A stretch of 64,000 bases of DNA from Streptomyces liliiviolaceus (lineage in GTDB: Bacteria > Actinomycetota > Actinomycetes > Streptomycetales > Streptomycetaceae). Shown here piece by piece: positions 1 to 8,463 of the stretch; the stretch's first letter is position 1, and each line of letters opens with the position of its first letter. The notes under the pieces were generated by a model, which did no database searches, had not been told where the DNA came from, and was given only the letters and a program-made list of their open reading frames with translations. The stretch covers positions 4,216,001-4,280,000 of the forward strand of contig NZ_JAGPYQ010000001.1 in NCBI RefSeq assembly GCF_018070025.1. The letters are read 5' to 3'. Made by a program: the position numbers and the translations under genes.

Positions 1-1063
1 CCTGATCGCCGGCGGCTGCGCCCTCAGCGGTACGGCCGGCTCCCTCACGGCGATGGCGGCCTGGAGCGGTGTCATGGGCCTCGGACACCTCTCCTTCGTG
101 ATCGGCGCCCAGTCGCTCGTGGCCCGCCAGTCCGCGCCCCACGAACAGGACCGCAACTTCGGCCACTTCACCATCGGCGCCTCGCTCGGCCAGCTCGTCG
201 GACCGATCGCCGCGGGCGCCCTGATCGGTGGCCCCGACATGGCGGGCACCAGCGCCCTCGCCCTGCTGGTCGCGGGCGGCGTCGCGGCGTTCTCGTTCGT
301 CTCCCTGTGGCGCATCGAGGACCGTACGCCGTCCACGTCCCGTACGGGATCGGGTGGACGTGTGCCCGTGCACCGCATCCTGCGGACCCGGGGCGTGCCC
401 GCGGGCATCTTCATCAGCCTCGCCGTGCTCTCCGCGACGGACATCCTCACCGCGTATCTGCCGGTGGTCGGCGAACACCGGGGCATCGCGCCCTCCGTGA
501 TCGGCCTGCTGCTCAGCCTGCGCGCGGCGGCGACCATCGCCTGCCGGCTGGTGATGACGCCCATGCTGCGGCTGCTGGGCCGGGCCGCGCTGCTCACCAC
601 GACCTGTCTGCTGGCGGCCCTGCTGTGCGCCGGGATCGCGCTGCCCGTGCCCGTCTGGGCGCTCGCCGTGATCCTTGCCGTGCTCGGCTTCTGCCTGGGC
701 GTCGGCCAGCCCCTGTCGATGACCACGGTCGTCCAGGCCGCCCCGGACGACGCCCGCTCCACCGCCCTCGCCCTGCGGCTGACCGGCAACCGGCTCGGGC
801 AGGTCGCCGCGCCCGCCACCGCGGGCCTGATTGCCGGAGTCGCGGGCGTGGCCGCGCCGTTCGTGATGCTCGGGGCGCTGCTGCTGATCGCCTCGGGGCT
901 GGGGCTGCGACAGGGGCGTACCGCGCCGGGGGCCGTCGCAGGAGCAGGAGGAGAAGCAACAGCAGGAGGAAAAGCGGGAGGAGTCGGAACGGATGCGGGC
1001 CGGGACGCGACCGTGCCCTCTCCTGAACTGGAGAAACGCCGAACAGGCCGCGGCAGCGCCTGA
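1..1063 (+). CDS. MFS transporter, C-terminal part (5' end outside window)
   Basis: The reading frame is open from the first complete codon (position 2), so the gene begins upstream of the window. The visible part has about eight hydrophobic helices rich in Ala, Leu, Val and Gly with short basic loops, such as the loop after the G-G-R-V-P-V-H-R stretch, as expected for the second half and part of the first half of a major facilitator superfamily exporter in the membrane. The last 45 residues are a Gly/Ala/Glu-rich soluble tail. The substrate cannot be told. The next gene, an ABC ATPase, lies 160 bp downstream on the same strand and need not be co-transcribed. Confidence 0.8.
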   Translation, partial: LIAGGCALSGTAGSLTAMAAWSGVMGLGHLSFVIGAQSLVARQSAPHEQDRNFGHFTIGASLGQLVGPIAAGALIGGPDMAGTSALALLVAGGVAAFSFVSLWRIEDRTPSTSRTGSGGRVPVHRILRTRGVPAGIFISLAVLSATDILTAYLPVVGEHRGIAPSVIGLLLSLRAAATIACRLVMTPMLRLLGRAALLTTTCLLAALLCAGIALPVPVWALAVILAVLGFCLGVGQPLSMTTVVQAAPDDARSTALALRLTGNRLGQVAAPATAGLIAGVAGVAAPFVMLGALLLIASGLGLRQGRTAPGAVAGAGGEATAGGKAGGVGTDAGRDATVPSPELEKRRTGRGSA

Positions 1064-1226
1064 GTTGCGGCGATTCGAGGTGTTCAAAGGGTTCCCCGGG
1101 GCCCGCGCGGTCCGTTAGCTTCCGTGACTCACAGGTCTCGTACGTACCCGTACGGGCCGTCCGAACCGTCAGGCCGCGGAGCATCGTGAGCATCGGTGCC
1201 CCGTGGGCCCCCGGGGGTCACGTCCC

Positions 1227-2585
1227 ATGTCACGTGCCGTCTCTCTTCACCAGGTGAGCAAGTCCTACACGCAGGGCGTCCGCGTGGTGCAGCGGCTGTC
1301 GCTGGACATCGAGCCCGGTGAGTTCCTGGTGCTCCTCGGCCCCTCCGGCTGCGGCAAGTCGACCGTGCTGAGAATGATCGCCGGACTTGAGGAGCCCACC
1401 GAGGGGGAGGTGCGGCTCGACGGGGAGTATGCCAACCATCTCGCGCCCGCCGAACGGCACATGGCGATGGTCTTCCAGAACTACGCGCTCTACCCGACCA
1501 TGAACAGCCGCGCGAACATCGGCTTCCCCCTGCGTATCGAGGAACCCGGCCGGGACCCGGGCCCGCGGGTGGAGGCAACGGCCCGGATGCTCGGCATCGA
1601 GGACCTCCTGGACCGTTTCCCCCACCAGCTCTCCGGCGGGGAGCGCCAGCGAGTGGCCATGGGCCGGGCGATCGCCCGGCACCCCTCCGCCTTCCTGATG
1701 GACGAACCGCTGGCCAACCTGGACGCCAAGCTGCGCAGCCATCTGCGGGCGGAGATCGCCCGGCTCACCCGGGACCTGGACGTCACGACGCTGTACGTCA
1801 CCCACGACCAGGCGGAGGCGATGTCCCTCGGGGACCGGGTGGCCGTGCTGCGCGGCGGGGTGCTCCAGCAGCTCGGTACCCCGCGCGCGGTCTACGCGCT
1901 GCCGGAGAACGTCTTCGTCGCCGCCTTCATCGGCACCCCAAGGATCAATCTCCTGCGGGGTGTCGTGCTCGCCCCGCTCGACGGGGCGATGTCGATCGGC
2001 CTCGGCCGCCAGGCCCTGGTCCTGCCCGAACCGCTGTCCCCGGACCACAGGCTGCTCCGGGTGCAGCAGGGGCGGGAGGTCATCGTGGGGCTGCGCTCCG
2101 AGGCCGTCCGCCTGGCGCGGCCCACGCGGGCGCGGCCCGGGGAGGTGGCGATCAGCGGGCTCGTCGAGCATGTGGAGTTCCAGGGGCATGAGGTGCTGGT
2201 GCACCTCGACACCGGTTCGCAGCCCGCGCTGGTACCGGAGCTGGAGGCGCCGCGGCCGGTGGCGCGGGCGGGTGGGCGCCGCCGTCGGGAGGGCGGGGTG
2301 TTCGACCGGCTGCGGCTGCGGGGGCGGGCCGCGGGGGCGCTGCGGGCCGGGCCCGTGGTGGTGCTGGAGCGTGCGGCCGAGGCCGGGCCGGAGCCGGTGT
2401 CCGAGCCGGTGTCGGCGGAGGCTCGGCTGCCGGGGGATCTCATCGTGCGTACGACGCCGGACCACGCGCTGCGCCCGGGGATGCAGGTGCCGCTGCTCGT
2501 GGACCTCGCGCACCTGTTCGTCTTCGACCACGACGGCATCCGCATCTCCCCGGCCCCGACGAAACTCCCGAACCTGGAGGGTTGA
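1227..2585 (+). CDS. ABC transporter ATP-binding protein, sugar-import (MsmK/UgpC) type
   Basis: This 452-residue protein should power an ABC importer, probably for sugars or polyols, at the inner face of the membrane. It has Walker A G-P-S-G-C-G-K-S-T at 38-46, the Q-loop in V-F-Q-N-Y-A-L-Y-P near 82-90, the signature L-S-G-G-E at 135-139, Walker B F-L-M-D-E-P at 156-161, and the switch histidine in V-T-H-D-Q at about 193. The C-terminal 200 residues match the TOBE/MOP-like extension of this subfamily but are longer than the usual 360-380-residue total, with a Gly/Arg-rich insertion around 335-395. The ATG at 1227 gives the conventional N-terminus M-S-R-A-V; an upstream in-frame start at 1203 adds only an unconserved leader. 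No permease or binding protein gene is adjacent, so it may serve several importers, as MsiK does. Confidence 0.88.
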   Translation: MSRAVSLHQVSKSYTQGVRVVQRLSLDIEPGEFLVLLGPSGCGKSTVLRMIAGLEEPTEGEVRLDGEYANHLAPAERHMAMVFQNYALYPTMNSRANIGFPLRIEEPGRDPGPRVEATARMLGIEDLLDRFPHQLSGGERQRVAMGRAIARHPSAFLMDEPLANLDAKLRSHLRAEIARLTRDLDVTTLYVTHDQAEAMSLGDRVAVLRGGVLQQLGTPRAVYALPENVFVAAFIGTPRINLLRGVVLAPLDGAMSIGLGRQALVLPEPLSPDHRLLRVQQGREVIVGLRSEAVRLARPTRARPGEVAISGLVEHVEFQGHEVLVHLDTGSQPALVPELEAPRPVARAGGRRRREGGVFDRLRLRGRAAGALRAGPVVVLERAAEAGPEPVSEPVSAEARLPGDLIVRTTPDHALRPGMQVPLLVDLAHLFVFDHDGIRISPAPTKLPNLEG

Positions 2586-2642
2586 GAGCGGGGAGGGTGG
2601 GGGTGGGTGCGGATTATCGGCTGCGGGTGAGCTGTGGCTGGC

Positions 2643-2777
2643 CGCGCAGTTCCCCGCGCCCCTAAAAGACGCCCCCACCCCACCAGGACCGCAAGGAACG
2701 TCGCAACCAACCACGACGCACCCGCAGCTATCCATCCACGTCACCCCCACCCCCTAAGGGGCGCGGGGAACGGCGCG
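2643..2777. repeat. Inverted pair of Streptomyces-type intergenic palindromic units
   Basis: The left arm (2643-2664) contains CAGTTCCCCGCGCCCCTA and the right arm (2754-2777) contains TAAGGGGCGCGGGGAAC, so the two are inverted copies about 90 bp apart. GGGGCGCGGGGAAC-type units are common between Streptomyces genes. They fill most of the 317-bp gap between the ABC ATPase and the aldehyde dehydrogenase and could act as a terminator or as a repetitive extragenic element. No gene is seen in this gap. Confidence 0.7.
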
Positions 2778-2840
2778 GGCAGTCGCAGCGGGCCCCCGCC
2801 CGACGAGCCGGGTCGGCCCCCGCACCCCCACCCCTGGCGG

Positions 2841-2901
2841 TCAAAAACTAACACCGCTAGTTTGTAGCGTGGACGACGACACCCCCACCCGCGGGAGGAC
2901 C
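2841..2901 (+). promoter_or_regulatory. Operator-like inverted repeat and RBS before the aldehyde dehydrogenase
   Basis: AAACTA (2845-2850) and TAGTTT (2858-2863) form a 6-7-6 inverted repeat about 40 bp before the ATG at 2903, in an AT-rich patch of otherwise very GC-rich DNA. This looks like a TetR-family-sized operator or promoter element. A strong ribosome site GGGAGGA sits at about 2892-2898. The regulator is not in the window. Confidence 0.4.
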
Positions 2902-2902
2902 C

Positions 2903-4291
2903 ATGAACGCACACGACGGCATGTACATCGACGGCGCCTGGCGCCCCGCCGCCGGCCCGGACACGATCGCCGTCGTGAACCCGGCCGACGAGCAGCTCAT
3001 CGCCCACGTCCCGGCCGGCACGATCGAGGACGTGGACGCAGCGGTCCGCGCCGCCCGCGCAGCCTTCCCGGCCTGGGCCGCCACCCCGCCCGCCGAGCGA
3101 GCCGCCCGCATCGGCGCCCTCCGCGACGTCCTCGTCGCCCGCAAGGACGAGATCGCCGAGACGGTCACCGCCGAACTCGGCTCACCGCTGAAGTTCTCCC
3201 AGGCCGTACACGTCGGCGCCCCCATCGCGGTAGCGGGCTCGTACGCCGACCTCGCCGCCTCCCACCCCTTCGAGGAGAAGGTCGGCAACTCCACCGTCTA
3301 CCTCGAACCCGTCGGCGTGGTCGGTGCCATCACGCCCTGGAACTACCCCCTGCACCAGATCGTCGCCAAGGTCGCCCCCGCCCTCGCGGCCGGCTGCACG
3401 GTCGTACTGAAGCCCGCCGAGGACACCCCGCTGACCGCCCAGCTCTTCGCGGAGGCGGTCCACGAGGCGGGCGTCCCGGCCGGTGTCTTCAACCTCGTCA
3501 CCGGCCTCGGCCCGGTCGCCGGCCAGGCGCTCGCCGAGCACGAAGGCGTGGACCTGGTCTCCTTCACGGGCTCCACGGCCGTCGGCCGGCAGATCGGCGC
3601 GACGGCGGGCGCGGCCGTCAAGCGCGTCGCCCTCGAACTGGGCGGCAAGTCCGCCAACGTCATCCTGCCGAGCGCGGACCTCGCGAAGGCCGTCAACGTC
3701 GGCGTCGCCAACGTGATGTCCAACTCCGGCCAGACGTGCAGCGCCTGGACCCGCATGCTGGTGCACGACTCCCAGTACGACGAGGCCGTGACCCTGGCCG
3801 CCGACGCCGCCGCGAAGTACGGCGAGCGCATCGGCCCGGTCGTCAACGCCAAGCAGCGGGACCGCGTGGTGGGTTACATCGAGAAGGGCGTCGGCGACGG
3901 CGCCCGACTGGTCGCGGGCGGCCCCGAATCCCCCCGGGAGCAGGGCTACTTCGTCAGCCCGACCGTCTTCGCGGACGTCACCCCCGAGATGGCGATCGCC
4001 CAAGAGGAGATCTTCGGCCCGGTCCTGTCGATCATCCGGTACGAGGACGAGGCGGACGCGCTCCGGATCGCCAACGGCACGGTGTACGGGCTCGCGGGCG
4101 CCGTCTGGGCCGGGGAGGAGTCGGAAGCCGTGGCCTTCGCACGACGCCTGGACACCGGACAGGTCGACATCAACGGCGGACGCTTCAACCCCCTTGCCCC
4201 CTTCGGCGGTTACAAGCAGTCGGGCGTCGGCCGCGAACTCGGCTCGCACGGACTGTCCGAATACCTCCAGACCAAGTCCCTCCAGTTCTGA
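2903..4291 (+). CDS. NAD(P)-dependent aldehyde dehydrogenase family protein
   Basis: The enzyme should oxidise an aldehyde to the carboxylic acid with NAD(P)+ in the cytosol. At 462 residues it is normal length. It shows the cofactor-site P-W-N-Y-P motif (near 146), F-T-G-S-T (near 222), the general-base Glu245 in L-E-L-G-G-K-S, the nucleophile Cys279 in G-Q-T-C-S-A, and E-E-I-F-G-P near 368. The ATG at 2903 follows GGGAGGA. An alcohol dehydrogenase starts 69 bp downstream, so the pair could convert an alcohol through an aldehyde to an acid. Closest known types are betaine- or phenylacetaldehyde-like dehydrogenases; the substrate cannot be assigned from sequence. Confidence 0.9.
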   Translation: MNAHDGMYIDGAWRPAAGPDTIAVVNPADEQLIAHVPAGTIEDVDAAVRAARAAFPAWAATPPAERAARIGALRDVLVARKDEIAETVTAELGSPLKFSQAVHVGAPIAVAGSYADLAASHPFEEKVGNSTVYLEPVGVVGAITPWNYPLHQIVAKVAPALAAGCTVVLKPAEDTPLTAQLFAEAVHEAGVPAGVFNLVTGLGPVAGQALAEHEGVDLVSFTGSTAVGRQIGATAGAAVKRVALELGGKSANVILPSADLAKAVNVGVANVMSNSGQTCSAWTRMLVHDSQYDEAVTLAADAAAKYGERIGPVVNAKQRDRVVGYIEKGVGDGARLVAGGPESPREQGYFVSPTVFADVTPEMAIAQEEIFGPVLSIIRYEDEADALRIANGTVYGLAGAVWAGEESEAVAFARRLDTGQVDINGGRFNPLAPFGGYKQSGVGRELGSHGLSEYLQTKSLQF

Positions 4292-4341
4292 AGATCCAGA
4301 GATCAGAGATCAGAGATCCGGAGATTCAGAGATCCAGAGTC
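4292..4341 (+). repeat. Short imperfect tandem repeat between the two dehydrogenase genes
   Basis: The spacer is built from five or six imperfect copies of an AGATCCAGAG / AGATCAGAG unit. It is purine-rich and has no strong stem-loop. It separates the aldehyde dehydrogenase stop from the ribosome site (AGGAG, about 4345) of the alcohol dehydrogenase and may reflect replication slippage. Confidence 0.6.
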
Positions 4342-4359
4342 CTAGGAGCGTTGTACTTC

Positions 4360-5250
4360 ATGACCCGCGCCGCTGTGCTGCCCGCCGTCGGGGCCCCACT
4401 GGAGATCACCGAGATCGATCTGCCCGAGCCCGGCCCCGGGCAGGTGCGGATCCGCCTCGCCGCCGCCGGCGTCTGCCACTCCGATCTGTCACTGACCAAC
4501 GGCACCATGCGGCTGCCGGTGCCCGCCGTGCTCGGCCATGAGGGAGCGGGGACCGTCGTCTCCGTCGGACCCGGGGTCGGCCATGTCGCACCCGGCGACG
4601 AGGTGGTCCTCAACTGGGCCCCCTCCTGCGGTAGTTGCCACGCCTGCTCACTGGGCGAGGTGTGGCTGTGCGCCAACGCGCTGGCGGGGGCCGCGAACGT
4701 CTACGCCCACCGTTCCTCCGACGGGACGGATCTCCACCCCGGCCTGAACGTCGCCGCGTTCGCCGAGGAGACGGTGGTGGCCGCCGGCTGCGTACTCCCG
4801 GCTCCGACCGGTATCCCCCTGGCGGACGCGGCCCTGCTCGGCTGCGCCGTCCTCACCGGCTACGGAGCCGTGCACTACTCGGCCCAGGTCCGCTCCGGTG
4901 AGACGGTCGCGGTCTTCGGCGTCGGCGGCGTGGGACTCGCGGCGATCCAGGCCGCGCGCATCGCCGGTGCCTCCACGATCGTCGCGGTGGACGTGTCGTC
5001 GGAGAAGGAGTCCCTGGCCCGCGCCGCCGGAGCCACCGAGTACGTGATCGCCTCCGACACCACCGCCCGCGAGATCCGCGGACTCACCGGCAAGCAGGGC
5101 GTGGACGTGGCCGTGGAGTGCGCGGGCCGCGCCGTCACGATCCGTACCGCGTGGGAGTCCACCCGCCGTGGCGGCCGTACGACGGTCGTCGGCATCGGCG
5201 GCAAGGACCAGCAGGTCACCTTCAACGCCCTGGAGCTCTTCCACCGTCGG
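4360..5250 (+). pseudogene. Zinc-dependent alcohol dehydrogenase, C-terminally truncated
   Basis: The first 297 residues are a clean class III-type zinc alcohol dehydrogenase. Visible are the catalytic zinc ligands in G-V-C-H-S-D and G-H-E-G-A-G, the structural-zinc lobe C-G-S-C-H-A-C-S-L-G-E-V-W-L-C, and the NAD site G-V-G-G-V-G near 185. After L-E-L-F-H (about 5247) the sequence leaves the family: the expected 60-70 residues of the C-terminal catalytic lobe are missing and the frame runs into unrelated DNA. The same frame stays open to 5871 by chance and ends in a separate gene. This is the junction between metabolic and accessory DNA. The truncated enzyme is probably inactive. Confidence 0.8.
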
Positions 5251-5252
5251 GT

Positions 5253-5405
5253 GACGCGAATTACCGTCTCGTACACGAGTTTCCCGAGCCGGACAAGAAC
5301 GGACGTACTGAAGTGGAGATGCGACGCTTTCCGCAGATTTACAAGCCTCAGGGAATCGCGCACATTTTTGGTGAATTCCTCCTGTCGCGTGGCTTCTTGG
5401 ACTAG
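5253..5405 (+). pseudogene. C-terminal fragment of an unrecognised protein fused at the junction
   Basis: Directly after the alcohol dehydrogenase breakpoint a different frame encodes about 50 residues with a protein-like composition, including H-E-F-P-E-P-D-K-N-G and Q-G-I-A-H-I-F-G-E-F, ending at TAG 5403-5405. There is no start codon or ribosome site, and codon third positions are less GC-rich than in the neighbours. I read it as the tail of a gene brought in with the accessory DNA; its family is not recognised. Confidence 0.4.
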
Positions 5406-5490
5406 CCGCCGCAACTCCGGGGGGAGCGGAATCGTGCCACTCCCCCGAGTCCACGCAGAAATCCGTGATCGGGTAAAGGGGAAACTGATC

Positions 5491-5871
5491 ATGAAGCTCA
5501 TTTCGTGCGAGACCGGCAGGGAGATCACGAAAGGCCGGAGGCTTCGCGGTCTGTCGGGTGGTGCGGCTGGACTGGTCTGGAAGTTCGAGCGGATCGTTGA
5601 GCACCCTTCAGGTGAGCACCGTGTGCACGTGTCGCGTCACGGAGGAAGGTTGGGGCGGATTCATCGCAGGTTCCACCCGAGCGTATTCGGGTGCGAGGTC
5701 ACGGCGATGATCACGTGGCGCCGGGCCATCCGTAACACGACCGTCCGCGCCTGGGCGAAGGCGGACGACTATCTGTTGGCGGGACTCTTCGCGTTGGTCC
5801 CTCTGGCTTTCTTCGAGCACTTCCACTGGGCCGAGGTCATCGTTTCCGCTCTCGGGATGGACGGGCACTAG
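5491..5871 (+). CDS. Hypothetical protein with one hydrophobic segment
   Basis: This 126-residue protein starts at ATG 5491 behind AAAGGGGAA. The N-terminal 75 residues are basic (Arg/His/Lys-rich), and a hydrophobic stretch near 95-112 (L-A-G-L-F-A-L-V-P-L-A-F-F) could be a single membrane helix. No family is recognised. It is the first intact gene after the junction and precedes a conserved promoter module, so it may belong to the element. Confidence 0.6.
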   Translation: MKLISCETGREITKGRRLRGLSGGAAGLVWKFERIVEHPSGEHRVHVSRHGGRLGRIHRRFHPSVFGCEVTAMITWRRAIRNTTVRAWAKADDYLLAGLFALVPLAFFEHFHWAEVIVSALGMDGH

Positions 5872-5895
5872 GGAAACAGCCAGGTCAGAGGTGGG

Positions 5896-5923
5896 TTCAC
5901 ATATCCCAAAGTTCCACTATTGT
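5896..5923 (+). promoter_or_regulatory. Sigma70-like promoter shared with the DUF932 gene
   Basis: TTCACA (5896-5901), a 16-bp spacer and TATTGT (5918-5923) form a promoter-like pair. The 100 bp from here to the start codon are close in sequence to the DNA before the gene at 6996, including GCGGTGGCCCCGCC and the GAAGGGGAA ribosome site, which suggests a duplicated leader and shared control. Confidence 0.6.
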
Positions 5924-5992
5924 TGGAGTTATTCGGGGGGCGGTGGCCCCGCCCCCCGAACCGCAGATGCCAACGCCGAAGGGGAAGCGACC

Positions 5993-6592
5993 GTGGCAGA
6001 ACAGGAAACCCGGCAGATGCTGCCGGAGGTTCAGAAGTACCTCGCTAGCATCGAAGCAGCCACGGCAGCCCGGCAGGAAGCCTTGCGTGAAGTACACGCG
6101 AAGTACGCGGGCCGGTACGTCGACACCAAAGACGGTCAGCTCCAACTCGCCGCCTACAACCAGGCGTCCAACACGGCTTACGACGCGTGCGAGGAGGCCC
6201 GGACAGCCGCATGGGAAGCCTTGACGACGTCCGACGATCCGCTTGTGAAGTGGATCGCCAAGAACTGCGCCAACTACCGCTCAGAGGCCCAGCACGTCCT
6301 GACGGCCCTTCCTGCCACGGTCGAGGAACTCGACGCAGTGGCAGCATCGAACGACTGGTGCCCGGTATGGGCGGAGTTCAGGCAACAGGCCATGGACGCA
6401 GAGGTCATTCCCGACCCCAACCGTTTGATCGCCGCCCGTGAAGCGCTCTTCGAATGCATCGATCGGGAGGGCTGCTGTCCTATGAGGGCGACGTCAAGGA
6501 GCCGAATCGACACGGCTCTCGACGCTCTGATTGAGGAGTCCGTAAGGGCCGCAGCCAGCGCCACGGGCCGCATGTCGCCACAGCCCGCGTAG
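5993..6592 (+). CDS. Hypothetical protein of the plasmid-like module
   Basis: The GTG at 5993 follows GAAGGGGAAGC and gives 199 residues. The protein is hydrophilic and mostly helical, rich in Ala and Glu, with five Cys (C-E-E-A, N-C-A-N, W-C-P and F-E-C-I...G-C-C-P) and no membrane helix. An upstream in-frame ATG at 5891 would place the promoter inside the gene and is rejected. The family is not recognised. It shares its promoter and leader with the DUF932 gene 400 bp downstream, so the two are probably expressed together. Confidence 0.7.
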   Translation: MAEQETRQMLPEVQKYLASIEAATAARQEALREVHAKYAGRYVDTKDGQLQLAAYNQASNTAYDACEEARTAAWEALTTSDDPLVKWIAKNCANYRSEAQHVLTALPATVEELDAVAASNDWCPVWAEFRQQAMDAEVIPDPNRLIAAREALFECIDREGCCPMRATSRSRIDTALDALIEESVRAAASATGRMSPQPA

Positions 6593-6608
6593 CGGCACCA
6601 CCAAACCG

Positions 6609-6658
6609 CCGTGCCCTGCCCCTCTCCCTCCCCCCGTCACGGGGGGGGCGGGGCACGG
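6609..6658 (+). terminator. Strong GC-rich stem-loop after the hypothetical gene
   Basis: CCGTGCCC...CCCC and GGGGCGGGGCACGG can pair around an inner CCCCCCGTCACGGGGGG hairpin. It lies 17 nt after the stop at 6592 and before the next promoter at 6902, so it is a likely terminator without a clear U-tract, as is common in Streptomyces. Confidence 0.55.
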
Positions 6659-6901
6659 CTCCGGCCGCCTCGCCGATCGCTGCCGCCGGCGAAGTGCAGG
6701 GCGCCGAGATCCGCACCCCTGTGACGGGCTCTGCGCCCACCACGCACCCATACGTGCAACATGCGTAGCGGCCACGTGGCTAAAGGGGCCGCAGCCCACC
6801 GCCCTGTGGGCATGCAGTCGCCCACCGCCCCATGGTGCGCTGAGCCGCCCGCTTGCCCAGGATCGGCGAGCACGAGCAGGTATACGCGGTTCAGGGGTGG
6901 G

Positions 6902-6929
6902 TTCACACAATCCAGCGATTAACTATTAT
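6902..6929 (+). promoter_or_regulatory. Sigma70-like promoter of the DUF932 gene
   Basis: TTCACA (6902-6907), a 16-bp spacer and TATTAT (6924-6929) match the promoter at 5896-5923 in both hexamers and spacing. The downstream leader is also conserved. A related TATTAT lies before ssb at 10966. Confidence 0.65.
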
Positions 6930-6995
6930 TGCAGTTAGTCGGGAGGCGGTGGCCCCGCCTTCCGACTCCGCAGAAATCAACGTCGAAGGGGAACC

Positions 6996-8201
6996 GTGAG
7001 TATCACCGACGTGAACATCGCATTCGCTGCCGAGAAGGCCGCCCAGATCGAGGCTGTCCGCGGGCAAGAGCGCGCCCTACAGACCCGTGTGGACCGGGGC
7101 GAGGTCCGCATGATCGGCTCCGACCGGTACGAAGTCCTCACAGGCTGGGATCGGGGTGAGACGTTCACCGTCTCGCGCAACGCCGAGGGGCAAGTACAGC
7201 AGATCCTCGCCAACCACGGGCTCGACGAGCGAGCCGATGGCGCCATCGCCCTCTATACGTCCTCCCCAGCCTGGCACGGCCTGGGCCAGATCATCCCAGG
7301 AGGCACCGCGGACATCGACGAGGTACTACGTCTGTCCGGGCTCGACTTCGAGGTCACCACGGTGCCCGCACTGTACGAATGGCAGGGCGAGACACGCGAG
7401 CACGCCGACCAACAGCACACCGTCCGAACTGACACCGGCGCAGCCCTCGGCGCAGTGGGCTCCCGGTACATGCCCATCCAGAATCGCGCGGGGTTCGTGT
7501 TCCTTCAGGAACTGGTGAGCCGCTATGACGTGGTGTGGGAGTCCGCAGGACTCCTGCGCGGCGGGAAGCGCGTGTTCATCTCCATCCGCCTCCCGGAGAC
7601 GGTCGTCGTGGACGCCGACGGCATCAACGACATCGTGGTGCCGTACATCGCCGTCATGAACGACCACTCCGGCAACGGCCAGTTCCAGTGCGTCGTCACA
7701 CCGTGGCGGCCCGTCTGCGCCAATACCGAGCGGTTCGCCGTCCGTGACGCAGCCACCCGCTGGGCCGTCCGGCACACCGCCGGAGCCACCAGTCAGATCA
7801 AGGAAGCCCGCCGCACCCTGGGGCTCTCCTCCCAGTACTTCGAGCAGTTCACCGACGAAGAGACCGCGCTCGCCCGTACCGACATCGCCATAGCCGATTT
7901 CCACGAGGCGATCGCCGACTTGTGGCCCCTCGACGACGACGCGTCCAGCCGTAAACGGACCAACCACGCCGCCCGGCTGGGGGCCATCACCGAGGTGTTC
8001 CGCACCGAGGGCGAACGCGTCGGACGGACCGCCTACGCGGCCGAACGCGCCATCACCAGCTACCTCGACCACCTCACCCCCCGGCGTCCCCCGACGTCCA
8101 TGACCGAGGAAATCGCCCGCGCCACCGCCGTACTCGAAGGCGCCGACGACGAGATCAAGAGCAGGGCGCACCGGCGCCTGCTCCAGCTCCGCACCCGCTG
8201 A
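6996..8201 (+). CDS. DUF932 (phage/plasmid-like) protein
   Basis: This 401-residue protein starts at GTG 6996 behind GAAGGGGAACC. The central 250 residues match the DUF932 / TIGR03299 'phage/plasmid-like' family: a segment around Y-T-S-S-P-A-W-H-G-L-G, then A-V-M-N-D-H-S-G-N-G and T-P-W-R-P-V-C-A-N-T. These proteins occur on plasmids, ICEs and phages; their biochemical role is unknown. In this window it sits with ssb and replication-relaxation genes under a promoter resembling that of its neighbour, which fits a plasmid-maintenance or establishment function. Confidence in the family is good; function is not known. Confidence 0.85.
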   Translation: MSITDVNIAFAAEKAAQIEAVRGQERALQTRVDRGEVRMIGSDRYEVLTGWDRGETFTVSRNAEGQVQQILANHGLDERADGAIALYTSSPAWHGLGQIIPGGTADIDEVLRLSGLDFEVTTVPALYEWQGETREHADQQHTVRTDTGAALGAVGSRYMPIQNRAGFVFLQELVSRYDVVWESAGLLRGGKRVFISIRLPETVVVDADGINDIVVPYIAVMNDHSGNGQFQCVVTPWRPVCANTERFAVRDAATRWAVRHTAGATSQIKEARRTLGLSSQYFEQFTDEETALARTDIAIADFHEAIADLWPLDDDASSRKRTNHAARLGAITEVFRTEGERVGRTAYAAERAITSYLDHLTPRRPPTSMTEEIARATAVLEGADDEIKSRAHRRLLQLRTR

Positions 8202-8463
8202 GCCCCGAGAGCGGTGGCTCCAGCTGGCAGACCCCGTGCGGGCCGGGAACTTCCCCGAGCCCGGCCCGCGCGGACCCCTCAGAGCGCGGAGCACGCGTTG
8301 CCTCCCGCTCAGGGAGCGCGGAGCGCGCCCACCCCGCTTCGAGGCAGCGCGAAACGTCGGCGGAGCCGGCCACGCGCCAAAAAGACATCCGTTGTGCCCA
8401 GGGGCGCAGTGCGGCCGGCCTTCGTCGCGCACCACCCACCGCCCCGGCCCGTAAGGAGTTCTC

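Noticed and set aside
1230..2750. Long open frame on the minus strand opposite the ABC ATPase
   Set aside because: It mirrors a well-supported gene with all ATPase motifs; His/Gly/Arg-rich composition is typical of GC-rich shadow frames.
4292..4341. CRISPR-like array between the dehydrogenase genes
   Set aside because: The units are only about 9 bp, purine-rich and without spacers.
2869..5871. A single 1000-codon frame joining the dehydrogenase region to 5.87 kb
   Set aside because: Its first third is a shadow of the aldehyde dehydrogenase, the middle is the truncated alcohol dehydrogenase and the end is a separate gene with its own ribosome site.
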